Under the pieces are notes generated by a model. The model searched no databases. It had not been told where the DNA came from and saw nothing but the letters and a program-made list of their open reading frames with translations. Below, in pieces: positions 44,720 through 56,802 of a stretch of DNA of 64,000 bases (positions are counted from its first letter, which is position 1; each line of letters begins with the position of its first letter). The stretch is from positions 47,579,155-47,643,154 of the forward strand of contig CM066994.1 of NCBI GenBank assembly GCA_033977485.1, written 5' to 3'. A program made the translations under genes and the position numbers. This stretch comes from Hydrangea macrophylla. Its lineage: Eukaryota > Streptophyta > Magnoliopsida > Cornales > Hydrangeaceae.

Positions 44720-46045
44720 TTACCTTGACTTCGCATTTAGCACCCTCAGATTGTCACCCATCAGAACATCCTTGAGTGCAACAAAGCTTGGAGTATGAAA
44801 AAAGGTTCGAAGCTCATCATGTTTACCAGAAAAATTAAGAAATCTGAAATGTTTCTTCAATGGATCGTAGCATACTAGAAAACCGCCCAGAGAAACCATC
44901 AGTATTTCTCCATTGCTAAGATATTTTATCATCGGATACTTTCGGTGATGCAATTCATGCACGATATCCAAACGCATAGTATCAACAACAAAGTCTACAC
45001 TCCAAGATTCTTGGACACCATATTCTTTCATTACCCATATGTCCAAGTGACCCTTAGGAGTAACATCACATAAAGATAGAAAACCTCCAAGCACTCCAAT
45101 GCCCATTTTCCTCTTGTTCTTTATGTGTATCTCTCCAAAAACAGAAGGGGGTAAAATTACACCAAATCGCTCACTTACAAAGTCAAAAAAAATTATAAAA
45201 TCCGAACTCTCATCATGATCACAAGCCCAATGGACAATGCCATTCAGAAAGGTGGCATACGGTACGCTATGCGGAGAGAAAGGAGCATACCCAATTCCTC
45301 GCCACGAATCAGATCCAACTACAAGAATTTCAGCCAATCTATACAGGCCACAAATATCACCAGTCACAGGATCCTTAACCACCCCGTAAAACATTCACAA
45401 CACTTTGTATTGGTTATTGGTCGGATCGAAGCCGAACCCAGATGCAATGACACTTCTCCCATTCGGATTGTCCTTAGGTCTAGGAAGCAATACATATTCA
45501 CCGGTAATTGGATTACATACTATACACGGATTATCAGCCGGTTTTTCCTCCAAACAAAGTAATCCGTTACACGAACTCACTACCCTATATTCGCGATCTT
45601 TTTGGCCCTTTCTTTTTCTTTTACTATCAGGAAGATCAAAGTTCTGTTTGATCTCAACTTTGGCGCCATGGCCACGACTGGTGTCGAATTCCAAATCGAC
45701 CAAATGGATAGTCTTTGACCACGGGAACGGGCCATAGACTCTGGACAGAACCATAAGCTCAACCGGGGATCTGGAGAAGTGCAAACTAGTAAAATGGGAA
45801 TCAATGGAGGTCAAATAGAGCCATGATTTGCATACGCACCTGAAACTGAAGATGGACTTGGCAGGGACTCGGGAGAGAATGTCGGCAACGATGTGTTGAG
45901 GGAGCTCGGTTATGGACCGACCCGGTACCCGAGCTTGCGGCGTTGGTGGGTGTTCATTGGATTGAACATGGAGGGATGAGATTGAACTGGTTTTGCCCTT
46001 CTTCTTCCTCTTATACCTTGAACATTTTTTTGTGTACTTTCCCAT
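44720..46045 (-). pseudogene. F-box protein with F-box-associated domain, broken by one TGA
   Basis: The minus-strand start ATG is at 46043-46045 (MGKYTKKCSRYKRKKKG). The N-terminus is basic; the F-box follows with ELPQHIVADILSRVPAKSI and SFRCVCKSW. An F-box-associated region then has SSCNGLLCLEE and GFGFDPTNNQYKVL, and continues past the stop with SDSWRGIGYAPFS, FLNGIVHWACD and LGGFLVCYDPLKK. The two halves are in the same frame, separated only by a TGA at 45395-45397, after KVL and before MFYG. Total length without the stop would be about 440 residues, normal for the family. Arg CGA is the likely ancestral codon. Possible alternatives are a sequencing error or a null allele segregating in the population. 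Confidence 0.85.
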
Positions 46046-46959
46046 GAAAATCCAAGGGTTTTTGCAGAGCTCACTGCAAAGTGGTTTCTCAGGGTTTTGA
46101 CTAGAAAGAGAGAGAAAATATGTACAAAGAAACTAAAACCCTAAATTTTACAAACTAGCAACATAAAATCTCACAAAAACAATATACTGTGTCTCTCTCT
46201 TTCTCTTATGATGGAGTGGACTGATACCTGGGATTAGGGCCAGGGGTGTCATTCGGCCGGAACGGAACGGAATAAGCTATTTTGGAAAAAATTTCGAAAT
46301 TTTTGGAATCAACTTATGCTTGCCGAATTCCATTCCGAAATTTCGGAATTCTAAAAATCATTTCCGATTCCGAATTTTTGGAATTTTCGGAATTTTTCGG
46401 AATCGGAAATTTTTGGATATTTTTGGAATTTTTCGGAATATTTCAGAATTTTCGGAATTTTCCAACCACTGATTACACAATAAAATAAATCCACACAGCC
46501 ATTACAAATTTACAACATAAAAATACAACAAACACTTTTTTTTTTTTTTTAAAGCAACAACTTTCACTTAAAAGTTAAAACATATTAATTCCATAATATC
46601 AACACCTAAAAAAATATCAAACATGGTTACGTAGCAATTCAAGTATCCATCAAGGATTCAAGATTCAAAAACACATTACATCCATAAATGCGCCACCTAA
46701 TAAAATATCAAACATAGCAATTGAAACATCCATCAAAACGACATTAAATTCAAATACAAAATAGTTTAAACTTAAAACACAACTTTAGACTAATTCCAAA
46801 GATAACAAGAGAAATCATTTCATTGAATTAGCAGAAAGCCCTCAAGGAAGCAATGCACTCCCAACCGATAAAGCTCCAAGCTCTTGTGTTATAACTACAA
46901 TGAAGAAAAGCACATTAATGTATAAAAATTTCCATTAAAAAAAATGAAAGGAGAAGATT

Positions 46960-49006
46960 AAATACAACATACCTTTTTCGATTTCCTCAAGTTCCTCGAG
47001 CTTTTCTTCAACGCCAACCGATGGCATAGGACTTCGTAACCAATCTTGGGTGCATACCAAACACTCCACAATGTTAGGTGTCAAGGAACTTCGGAATTGA
47101 TCAAGTACTCGACCCGTAGTACTGAAAGCACACTCGGAAGCAACCGATGTAATAGGAATTGACAAAATGTCACGTGCCATGATTGCAAGTGCACGATATG
47201 TTGCAAGCTTACCTTTCCACCATGCCAAAACATCAAAGTGAGGATCTTCCTCCTCTATCCCTTCCCCCAAGTACTTTTCCAAATCATTCATGGCATCGAA
47301 TTGGTCCTTCCTCTTTAAGTCGGCCCTAAACTTATCCTTCTTTAAAGAACGTTTAATACTATTGTCAACTCCATCGCTATGAACTCCATCATTTTTAGAT
47401 AAAATATCTACAAAAGCTGACCTCCTTATACTTGAGATAAAGGCGTGACATGGATTTTCTCACATTATCCAAAAAATTTGCAAGTTTTTTTTTTTTTTTT
47501 TTTTTGTCTCTTCAAAAAGCATAGGATCATAACTCAAAAAATCATTATACCAATATGCCACATAATCAATCTTATAACGTGGATCTAGTACTATTGACAT
47601 AATCAAAATTCCGTTAAGAGACTCTATGTGACAATACTTATCAAATTTTGAATTCATTTTGGTGGCCATGGCACGACGGCAATCATCATCACTATCCCAA
47701 TCACGCATTAGAAGTTCTTTGGTTTCTGCTACCTCATCAAAGTAAGTGTTAGAAGTCACATAATGGGAACCCGAAATGCGTTTTGTAAGAAGATAAAAGT
47801 CTTCTAAAAAGAATGCAAAATTTTTAACTTATTCCAATCAATATCTTCCATCGTACCCAACCCTTCACACGCTCTTTTATAGCTAGGATCTTGCTCCTTT
47901 AACCTATCAAACGCTTTCTCAAACTCCATTGCCGCATCTATCATTAGGTAGGTTGAATTCCATCTAGTTTTTACATCTAAGAACACAACTCGTCTAGTAA
48001 TTATACCCTCCTCTAATGCGCATTTTTTAAACAATTGCAAACGTGATGGACTACTCCTCACATATTTGAAACTTCGACGTAAGCGCTTGATAGTTGTTTT
48101 AATCTCATCAAGTCCATCCCTCACAATAAGGTTTATGATGTGTACAAAACATCTCACATGAAAAAACTCACCTCCAAACAATAACATGTTTCTTTTGTTC
48201 AATCTTCTCTTTAGGTCTACTACACAAGTATTACTCTTAGCATTGTCAAGGGTAATAGTCATGACATGTTCTATACCCCACTCCAATAAACATTCTTCAG
48301 CGGCTTTCGCAATTGCCTCACCTGTGTGTGGATGTGGAAGAACCCGAAAGTTAATAATTTTCTTTTGTGGTCTCCAATCTTTGTCAACAAAGTGAGCAAT
48401 AAGTACTATATAACCAAGATTTTGAACGAAAGTCCACATATCGGTTGTGATGCATACACGTGTGGAAGTGTCCTTCAAATAGTCTTTCAATTTAATCTTT
48501 TCCTCGTGAAACATTTGCAAGCAATCTTTAGTAACTGTAATTCTACCCAACACATGAAACTTAGGTTGCATTTCTTGGCAAAACAACCTAAAACCCTCCT
48601 TTTCTATGACACTAAATGGAAATTCCCAGAGAATTATCATTTTTGCTAAAGCCTTGCGACATTCATCTTGGTCAAACTTCCAATTACAAACTTGATTTGC
48701 CATTAAAGAAATTAAGGATTGTGATTTATCCTCTTGGTCACGGGGAAATTTTTTACAACGCTTGGTATGAGTCCACAATTTGTTAGTTCCAGATGCAGAC
48801 GGTGCATTTATTTTTGCATTGCAAAAGACATATTCAGCTGTTCCTTTATACTTGCCACTTTCTTCATGTAAAAGCCTTGTAAAATAATTCCATACCTCAG
48901 ATTTCCCGTGATTTCCGGCTAGACCTGACTTTTGACCCGTCTTTTGCCTCTTTTGATTAACTTCCATGCTTGCAGTAGGAGCAGCACTTTCAGCCATGTC
49001 TGACAT
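46960..49006 (-). pseudogene. Ac-like hAT transposase, decayed
   Basis: The minus-strand ATG at 49004-49006 starts MSDMAESAAPTA. A BED-type region follows (VWNYFTRLL, then NKLWTHTKRCKK), though the first Cys pair is incomplete (YVFCNAK). The catalytic part includes CITTDMWT, IAHFVDKDW, TLDNAKSN, CFVHIINLIV and TRWNSTYLM. Frame breaks occur near 47810 and at a T-run at 47487-47506. The C-terminal dimerisation region remains at 47291-46960 (VLAWWKGKL, PITSVASECAFSTTGRVLDQ). It catalysed cut-and-paste movement; this copy cannot be translated in one piece. An 'ttttttttcag' acceptor just before the ATG suggests a 5' intron. Confidence 0.88.
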
Positions 49007-49095
49007 AAAATCAAGGGCCTGAAATTTTTTTTTAAAAAATAGTATAAATGTGTAATATACTAAAAGGGCAAACATAAAAAATTAGAACGAGGCTT

Positions 49096-49975
49096 GTGAT
49101 CTAATTCTACACTCATAAACTTCCCCTATTTTCACAAATTGAACGAGGCTTGTGATTTCCTTTATGAATTGGTTGATTGTGGGGTTACTCCAAATATTGT
49201 GAACTACAACATTCTAATTGATAGTGCTTGCAAGTTAGGTTTGACGAGGGAAGCTTACAAGATTGTGGAAAAAATGAGAAAAATTGGGCTCACTCTAGAT
49301 GCTGTGACTTGGCGGATTCTTGACAAATTGCATGGCAATGTGAGAGGAAGCAAGTCTGTTCCAGGGGTTTCATCATCACAATCCAGACAGAGTTTGCCGG
49401 AGTTGTGCGGGTATGAAATTTGGTGTGAACATAATTAAAGCAAGTTTGGATCGGAAAAAGTGAAATCATGAAAGAAAATAAATGTCCAGATTCTGAGGAA
49501 TTTAACGAATCCATAAACTGGAACTTAATTCCTAATGTGAAGGGGATGAGCTTCATCCTACAGAAGATTTTCATAAGTGAATCAACTGATAGAAGAGTAT
49601 CAGAAGTGGGTGGGTTACAAATTTGCACTTGAAATAAGGCTGACCTCTGTAATCTAATTCCATAAACAAACACACAAATGTTAAAGAAAAAAAATCAAAG
49701 AACAAGATGATATAGAAGTTTTGAAAATTTCCATAACAAGTTAGCACAACCCAGTGACTCATGGACATCAATCGGGTGCTTGATATGGAATAAAGGAAGA
49801 CGATGGGTTGATCTTTGGGTAGTGTAAATTTAATAGAGACTATAGAGTTGATATAGGAGTTAAATACAAGAGTTCAGGAAGCTGAATAAATCTCTTCGTA
49901 ATATACCATAAGATCGGAGATCAAAGTAGGTAACACTGAAAGTTGTGATCTAATTCTACACTCATAAACTTCCCC
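49096..49975 (+). repeat. Insert bounded by a 32-bp direct repeat inside the hAT element
   Basis: tgtgatctaattctacactc and the next 12 bases occur at 49096-49127 and again at 49944-49975, enclosing the PPR fragment. A second short repeat, gaacgaggcttgtgat, occurs at 49085-49100 and 49141-49156. The pattern is what template switching during repair would leave. Confidence 0.75.
49141..49345 (+). pseudogene. Captured fragment of a PPR protein gene
   Basis: The + strand frame encodes about 68 residues of pentatricopeptide repeat text: EACDFLYELVDCGVTPN, then VNYNILIDSACKLGLTREA and KIVEKMRKIGL-DAVTWRIL. That is about two repeats of the 35-residue PPR type, without start codon or full repeat set. 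PPR proteins bind organellar RNA. The piece lies between the hAT termini and antisense to the transposase, as expected for gene-fragment capture. Confidence 0.8.
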
Positions 49976-50048
49976 AATTCTCATAATATTTTCCCTTGTT
50001 TTTCTAATATGAAAAACAAAAGAGTAGAAAGAGTACCTGATAAAAGAG

Positions 50049-50201
50049 GAGGGTTGGGGCTGGCTGGATCGGCGTCGCAGTGAGAGGGAGAGAAGAGATG
50101 AGGGTTGGGGCTGGCTGGATCGGCGTCGTAGTCAGAGGGACAGAACAGATGAGGGTTGGGGCTGGCTGGATCGGCGTCGCAGTGAGAGGGAGAGAAGAGA
50201 G
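50049..50201 (+). repeat. 51-bp minisatellite, three units, in hAT element
   Basis: Units starting 'gagggttggggctggctgga' at 50049, 50100 and 50151. Confidence 0.9.
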
Positions 50202-50688
50202 GAGGGTCAGGGAAGGTGGGCGGCGCACAGAGGGAGAGAAGAGATTAGGTTTTTGATTTGCTTCAAGTTTGAAATGAGTCAAATGACCTAATGGCCAATA
50301 TGCTGATGTCAAGGGCCTTTACTAAATTTTTCAAATTTATAACTTAACCTTACTACTTTTCAAAATTAGAAAAATAACTTAGTTAATATTTTTTAACATC
50401 CCTATTATATGTATTACATATTACATTGTATAATATAAGAACTCGGAATATTATCGGAATATTTTTGGAAATTCTAATTCGAAATTCTTTCGGAATATAT
50501 TCGGAATTTTCGGATCGGAATTTCAGAATTTTTGGAATTCTAAAAACAATTCCGATTCCGTTCCAATTTTTTTCGAAATTATTGGAATTCGGAATTTCAG
50601 AATTCAGAATACAAATTTTGCTTCCAAAATTGGAATTTTTCGGCTCGGAATCGGAAATTCCGTTCCAAATGACACCCCTACCTGGGAT

Positions 50689-51850
50689 CCACAAAGGAAT
50701 TAGATAGACACATGTGTTATTTATGTGTAATTCTTATGTACACCAAGTGTTATCCATATAATAAACCCTACATATATCATTGACTGCTGCTAGCCATTTA
50801 TCCAGGAGTATTTGCTACTTTGTGCACTATATTTTCCACTTGGGCCCATATTATTACACGCCACACTACATCAGTTTGATAATATATCTTGTGTTATGGA
50901 GCTTAGAATTTCACCAAAGGGAGGTGATTTTTTTTAGATCCATTCATAATGTTGAATTCCTACTTTGTGCACTCTATTTTTTGCCACATGGACCCATATT
51001 TAGCAAAATGTTGAATTATAATTTTGTCAATATTTTACATATAATATCCTTTTTCCTTTTTTTTTTTCTCCTCGAAAACAATTTGGTAAGTTGGATTGCA
51101 ACTAATGATAGCAATTTCTCTGAATAAGTTGGCCCGTGCCCAGTCCTCCGCCACTAATTGTTAGTTTTTGAAAGGAAGAAGTGTTACTGTTACTTCATTA
51201 TCAAGCAATAGCAACTCTGTCTACATTAATGCCCATGGAAGCAAACCATCACTTCTTTCTTGCAAATGTTTGGTGGTATTCTGGTTGTTGTATTGTTTTT
51301 TTTTTTTTTGCAATTTTTTGAGTGCTGATTCAAGCCCATCGATTGCGAATTAGTTGAAAATTTTCAGGTTATATTAAATCGGGATTTTGTGGGTCGGGGT
51401 CAGAGGTTGAGATCAATTGCAGCTCGTGGCGGGGGTCTGGGTGAGTGTGTGGTTAGGCAGGGTGTGGGCGGGGGCAGTAGAGGGGTCCACCATCCCAAAC
51501 CCCCCGCCTCGTTGCCTTCCCTAATTGCATTTGTCGAGAGTATGGCATATAAAATTTTAATTTTAAAGTCAATATTTTTTTTTTGGAGGGGGCGAGTAAT
51601 TATCGCATAATTTTGTAGAAATTATAGAAAGTAATGCTGGAAGGAAAAACGTACAACTTGTTTATGGGGAACATTGATTTTGGCTCCTTTGACTTGGCGA
51701 AGTATGTAATTTTAGAGTTTCTACATGGATAGTGCTTTAGTCCTATTGTTTAGGACCTGTGTGTTATGTTATAGTATCTTATTGGTTCAAATAAATAAGC
51801 AATACTTGCTCATACAGACTAATAAAATGCTAAAACATAATTCACTGGGG
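50689..51850. other. Intergenic, no gene seen
   Basis: AT-rich with homopolymer T runs. A GC-rich patch at about 51395-51510 has no recognisable coding text. Confidence 0.4.
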
Positions 51851-51854
51851 GCAA

Positions 51855-52215
51855 ACAATCAGCATTGGAATGTTGTCTTTTATAGTTCGGGTCCTCGAGA
51901 GCGTTGCCCACCTGACAGTGCCTATGTGTCTTTGACCGGACTTAATTAATAGCACTGAAAATGTTGTCCTTTCTATTTGTAGCTGCTAAATGAGTCTGAA
52001 TTCTCGGGAGCACTACATAACCTGCAACACTTATGTGGTCTTGACTGGAACACAAATTTATTTTATTTTTGTTTATTTTAAGTTGTTAAAAAAATGAACA
52101 AAAAAATAGCACTGGAAATGTTACCCTTTCTGTTTTTAGCTGCTAAATGAGTCCGAATTCTCAGGAGCGCTACCCACCCAGTTGCACCTATGCGGCTTGA
52201 CTGTACCACAATTGT
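51855..52215 (+). repeat. Three diverged repeats (tgttgtcctttctatttgtagctgc)
   Basis: Each copy has 'gaatgttg/gaaatgttaccctttc', then 'gctgctaaatgagtc-gaattctc-ggagcgctac' and 'cctatg-g-cttgac'. They begin near 51865, 51955 and 52115. Non-coding. Confidence 0.7.
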
Positions 52216-52216
52216 A

Positions 52217-52241
52217 TTATATATATATATATATATATATC
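52217..52241. repeat. (TA)n microsatellite
   Basis: About twelve TA units. Confidence 0.9.
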
Positions 52242-53214
52242 AATTTTTGTAACAATATGAACCAAAAGAATATGGTACTTTCAAAGGCCACATGGGTATT
52301 TCAGGGTTGGCAATCCCAAAGTGCTACCGAGAATTCAAAACCCTACTAGATACACTTTTTGAGAAAACATATACACACTTGATTACTTCGCTTTCTACAA
52401 TCGTTTGTAGTCTTCTTCTCACACCTACCAATTGAATTTTTTTTTAAAAGGAGCTATCACATAGAACCAGAAAATACAGTTAGTTACAAATACCCTCCTG
52501 TAGTTAATGTGGCTTTTTAATTTGACCCTGTAGTTTTAAACGTGCTACAAAAATATAGATACATATATATATCCTATGATTTGGACTAATATGCAACAGT
52601 TACAAATTTATTAAATTTGATAGAATTGAAGTTTGCATAGTTATTTTTAAACTTGAGTTAATTTAAAATACACCCCTAATTTGTTAAATTCAAGGGGAAG
52701 GGGAAGGGGAAGGGGAAGGGGAAGGGGTAGGGGTAGAATACTCGACCTATGGTCATATACAATACAGCAGCGCAAGACCTAATTATTTAATGTCAAGTCA
52801 ACACTTTGCCAAGTTGTGGTTACTAAACGACTTTTAACGTGCTCTAATGAAAACACAATAAAATATACAGTGATTTAGTAACAAGTCCATTATGCCATTT
52901 TATATTAAATGGATATTTTATAACTCTACATGAATATTAAGTGAAATTTCATCTTTCAGGATTTTTTAACAAACTAAGGGTGTGTTTGATGACCCAATTA
53001 ATTGTTGAAATTGAAAATTTTCAGCACTTATTTCTTTAACGGCTTTCAGAACATAAAAGGACTTACTGCTTCACACTGAAAAAAAGTAACCAAAACCTAC
53101 TAAAAACTTTTGCTAAAAAAAGTTTTGTCGAAAAAAAAAAATCACTGAATGCAATATAATTTTCATAAGAAATAGTATGTTTCTTGACTATTACATCCGT
53201 AGCTTGAAACTTTC
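52237..53214. other. Intergenic, no gene seen
   Basis: AT-rich. It includes a (GGGGAA)n microsatellite at 52692-52736. The last five bases (ctttc, 53210-53214) are the candidate target-site duplication of the gypsy element that starts at 53215. Confidence 0.4.
52692..52736 (+). repeat. (GGGGAA)n microsatellite
   Basis: About seven hexamer units, the last ones changed to GGGGTA. Confidence 0.95.
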
Positions 53215-53296
53215 TGTAACACCATGTATTTTTGTATGTATATAAAATAAATGAGATTTTGTATGAATAGCTTTGCTATACCTGTAATTTAGCTTT

Positions 53297-53487
53297 TGAT
53301 CGATCGAACTATTCTCAACCGATTGAAGTTGTGGAGTTTCAATCGATCGAACCCTTTTCGATCACTTGAAACCATGCCGACATTATTTATGATGTGGTCC
53401 CCCTTCCCAATCGATTGAGCCCTTCTCAATCAATCAAACCCTGATCGACCTGTTCTCAATCGATCAAACTTGTTTCGATCGATTAAA
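53297..53487. promoter_or_regulatory. Cluster of TTCAATCGATTGAA-like palindromes, first
   Basis: Seven or eight full or decayed copies (tttgatcgatcgaac, tcaaccgattgaag, caatcgatcgaac, caatcgattgag and others). A TATA box (ctatatatgg, 53547-53556) lies about 60 bp downstream. Confidence 0.65.
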
Positions 53488-53547
53488 CACGTAAAGATCA
53501 TTATTCCCAAGTTTGCGCCCAACCTTCCACCGATACCCTCCCTTGCC

Positions 53548-53554
53548 TATATAT
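53548..53554 (+). promoter_or_regulatory. TATA box in gypsy LTR, first
   Basis: 'gcctatatatgggtc' lies downstream of the first palindrome cluster. Confidence 0.45.
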
Positions 53555-53782
53555 GGGTCTTATTCGTGTGTGTGGGTGTTTAGAAGTATAGAGAGTTTAG
53601 AGAGAGAGAGAGTGTGGAGATATATATACACCCTCATATATATATACACACATATCACTATATATACAATCTATGAGTATGTGTGTGTGTGCATGTGTGT
53701 GTGTGTGTGTGAGGGAGAGAGAGAGCAGAAAGAAGAAAAAGGAGAAGGAGAAGAGAAAGACAGAGAGAGGCAGAGAGATGAG

Positions 53783-53786
<4 letters not shown>

Positions 53787-53827
<41 letters not shown>
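53787..53827. repeat. (GA)n microsatellite within gypsy LTR
   Basis: Preceded by a (GT)n tract at about 53682-53711 and other purine repeats. Confidence 0.9.
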
Positions 53828-53829
<2 letters not shown>

Positions 53830-54003
53830 CTATTGAAGCTTGAGCTATGAACTAAAACCAAACACACCCTCTACCCTTTGGTGAGTTCTAAACTCACTCA
53901 GTAGCTTAAGTGTACTGTTTTACAAGTTTTGGACATAAAGAAGTAAACCCAAACACACCCCAGAGATTCTGGGCGTTCACTGCCCGGTTTATGGAGAAGA
54001 CAA

Positions 54004-54166
54004 GTTTCGATCGCTTGAACTTGTTTCAATCAATCGAACTTAGCTACTGTCAATCGATCGAAGATTCTTCAATCGATCGTACTTATTGTTCCCTCAATCG
54101 ATTGAACTTGTTTCAATCGATTGAACCCAACTTTTCCCAATCGATTGAAATGACTTCAATCAATTG
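54004..54166. promoter_or_regulatory. Cluster of TTCAATCGATTGAA-like palindromes, second
   Basis: Seven copies including perfect caatcgattg and caatcgatcg forms, followed about 30 bp later by the TATA box 'gtctatatatacag' at about 54194-54202. The cluster-plus-TATA pair thus occurs twice in one LTR. Confidence 0.65.
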
Positions 54167-54469
54167 GTATTTATAGATTTGGAATTTCTCTGTCTATATA
54201 TACAGTGAACTACTTAATTGTCTGATCATTGGTTCGTATTTTCATAACACGTTATTGAATGAATAGGACATACCGCGATGCGATAATGAGACATGATTAA
54301 GAGTAATGTGAGAACGTTCTTAACGTGAGATAACGTGGTAGTTAAGAATCAATTTGGTATCCGTTTCATTTCAATTAGAGTTGTCAGACCCAATGGGAAT
54401 TATCATGTATCGATGTTAGTTCAAAACTGAGGTAGGTTTTATAAGTTCTGGGAATTGTACGTGGGCAGA

Positions 54470-54790
54470 CACTTGGTCATAGGTCGTTAAAAATAGTAGG
54501 CAGTTATGTCCTTAAAAGTGGTGGGCAGGACCAAGTAGTCCTAAGATATCCAGATGATCCATGAGGTCCTTAAAAATGGTGAGCGGTTCATGTCCTTAAA
54601 AGCGATGGGCGGGGATCACTGGTAGATGTCGCTAAGTCGTGGCAATAAGATGATATGTTGTTATTCGAAATGTTGTATCCCTAACATGTGGTGGGTGGTT
54701 TAAGTCCTTAAAAGCGGGGGATGGACTGACGTGGTGTCCATGACATGCGGTGGGCGGTTAAGGTCCTTAAAAGCGGTGGACGAAATAATA
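54470..54790 (+). repeat. Degenerate array (gtccttaaaagcggtgggcgg)
   Basis: About eight copies with variable spacing in the gypsy LTR. Confidence 0.8.
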
Positions 54791-55785
54791 GTATATCGAT
54801 AAAGTTGAACTATCGAGTCTGTTCTTCAATCAAGAGTACTGTTTTCGGTCTTCGTATAACACGGTACGAGTAACCAATTAATGGTTCGGAATAAAGAGAA
54901 AGATATTTCTAGTAGAACTATACTTATATCTTACATAAAAGGTAATTACATTATGCTTATGATACTGTCTTAGTTTATACTCACTCAACTTTCAATAAGT
55001 TGTCGGTGTTTCATGCTTGGACATTCCCCGTATAGACTATATGTTGCTTACAATGAAGGTAGTGTACCATATAATGACGGCTATTATCCAGAGGAAGGAT
55101 ATGCTAAGTGTTGGCCCAAATGTGGAAACCTTAGAGGGGGGGTGAATAAGGTTTTAGCGGAAATTAACCTTTTAAAAACAAAATTGCAAATTATTCACAA
55201 TCACAAACAATTATCTAAAGAGATAAGGGAAGAGATACTTGCAAACCAATTTTTCAAGTGGTTCGGCAATCGCACCCCGTGACCTACATCCACCCCTTAA
55301 GAACACCTCTTGAGGATTCCTTTAATCCGATCTACTTCACGGGTGTAGACCAAACCGTTCCCGGAGCACTTACGGGTGTGCACCAAACCGTTACAAGAGC
55401 CTTCAATCTCTCCCAAAGAAGAAAACCTCTTCTTTGCAATCAAGGGTTACTAACCTTCACTCTTTACAATTGATTTGGGTACAAATTGAAACTCTCTATA
55501 TAGAGTGGATAATACAAATAAAGCTCACTACAATTTTGCTCTCTCAAGAAATACAAATAAAAGATTTGAGCAAATTGATAAACTCACACAACTAGGGCTC
55601 AAATGATAATGTTTAAAGATCAAAGAGATGTGTGATCAATACTATATTTTCCAATCAAAATCTCCACCCCTAATAGCTTGGGAAAACATGCATTTATAGG
55701 CCTTGGAAGATTATAGCCGTTGGTGGCAAGTTTGGTAATTAAAAGTCCCTTTAAAAACTAGCCGTTATTGCCTTTTAGGTCGCTT

Positions 55786-55907
55786 CAGTCGACTGGACCT
55801 TGAAGCAGTCCACTGGGCATTGAAGCAGTCGACTGAGATGTGTTTACAGAGGGTTCTGTTTGCATTCTGCTCACTTCAGTCGACTGCATCGGGCCTTCAG
55901 TCGACTG
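55786..55907. promoter_or_regulatory. Five CAGTCGACTG palindromes
   Basis: Copies at 55786, 55806 (one mismatch), 55826, 55877 and 55898, each preceded by 'ttc' or 'aag'. In minus orientation the cluster lies about 90 bp upstream of the TATA box of this LTR. Confidence 0.7.
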
Positions 55908-56421
55908 CCCCTCCCTGTTTGACAGCCAGACACATCTCCACTAAAATGGCCATACCTCCCTCTACAAAAATCGGATTTACAATCCATTTGATGTTTTGGA
56001 AACTAGATTCAAATACCTTTCCAACCATATAAGATTAAACATTTAATTATTTTTCAATTGGTTGGGGCATTGCTTTAAAGATGTCCTACTTAAAATTTAT
56101 TTCCAAAACTTTAACTTTTAGAGTTTGTTTGAGCCCCTATGAGTGTGAGATCAAGATGCCTTACAATGATGGTCCTAGACTTCAACCAAGGATGAAATAT
56201 CTTCAAGTCTTCAAGCTTGATCCTTGTTGAGCTCCTTGAAATCTTGATCTACATCAATTAAATCTCATGCACACAAAGATGTTAAAACATTGATACAATA
56301 TTAATACATGAGATTATATATAAGCATCAAAATGACTATGATAATAACAAGGAATGAAACAATATGAATCATGTAATTATCATAGCATATTTGACATCAT
56401 CAAAACATAATTAAATATGCC

Positions 56422-56802
56422 CAGGGCCGGCCTTGAGCCAATTTGGCAAAGCAATTGCATGAGGCTTCAATTTTAGGCCTCATTTTTAGGCCTATTTTTT
56501 TCCTAATTTTTATGAAACTTAATCATTTTTAGGCCTATTTTCTTCTAATTTCTTCCTAATTTTTATGAGACGTATCATTTTTAGGCCTGTTTTCTTCTAA
56601 TTTCTTCCTAATTTCTATGAAGCTTATCATTTTTAGGCCTATTTTCTTCCTAATTTCTATGAAATTTATCATTTTTAAGCCTATTTTCTTCTAATTTCTT
56701 CCTAATTTCAATGAAACATAGTATAGAGGCCTCATTTTTTTGGCCCCTTTGAAAATTCGCTTGGGGCCTCGGATAAATTTTGTCATCTCAGGGCCGGCCC
56801 TG
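56422..56802. mobile_element. Non-autonomous hAT element, 381 bp
   Basis: Terminal inverted repeats CAGGGCCGGCCTTGAG and CAGGGCCGGCCCTGAG, with the 8-bp duplication AATATGCC (56414-56421, 56803-56810). The interior is a tandem array of 'tttttaggcctattttcttc' units. No transposase. Confidence 0.92.

Larger units (their letters stand above)
46235..50680 (-). mobile_element. hAT transposon (4.4 kb) with 8-bp target duplication
   Basis: The right end, read inward, starts TAGGGGTGTCATTTGGAACGG. The left end has the same sequence with a 6-bp insertion (tagggccaggggtgtcattc). Both sides carry CCTGGGAT (46227-46234, 50681-50688). Subterminal zones (46260-46460, 50440-50665) are dense in 'cggaatttt' motifs on both strands, the usual hAT transposase-binding arrangement. 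Inside are a decayed transposase gene, a captured PPR fragment and a minisatellite. The left end lies 190 bp upstream of the F-box start at 46045. Confidence 0.9.
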
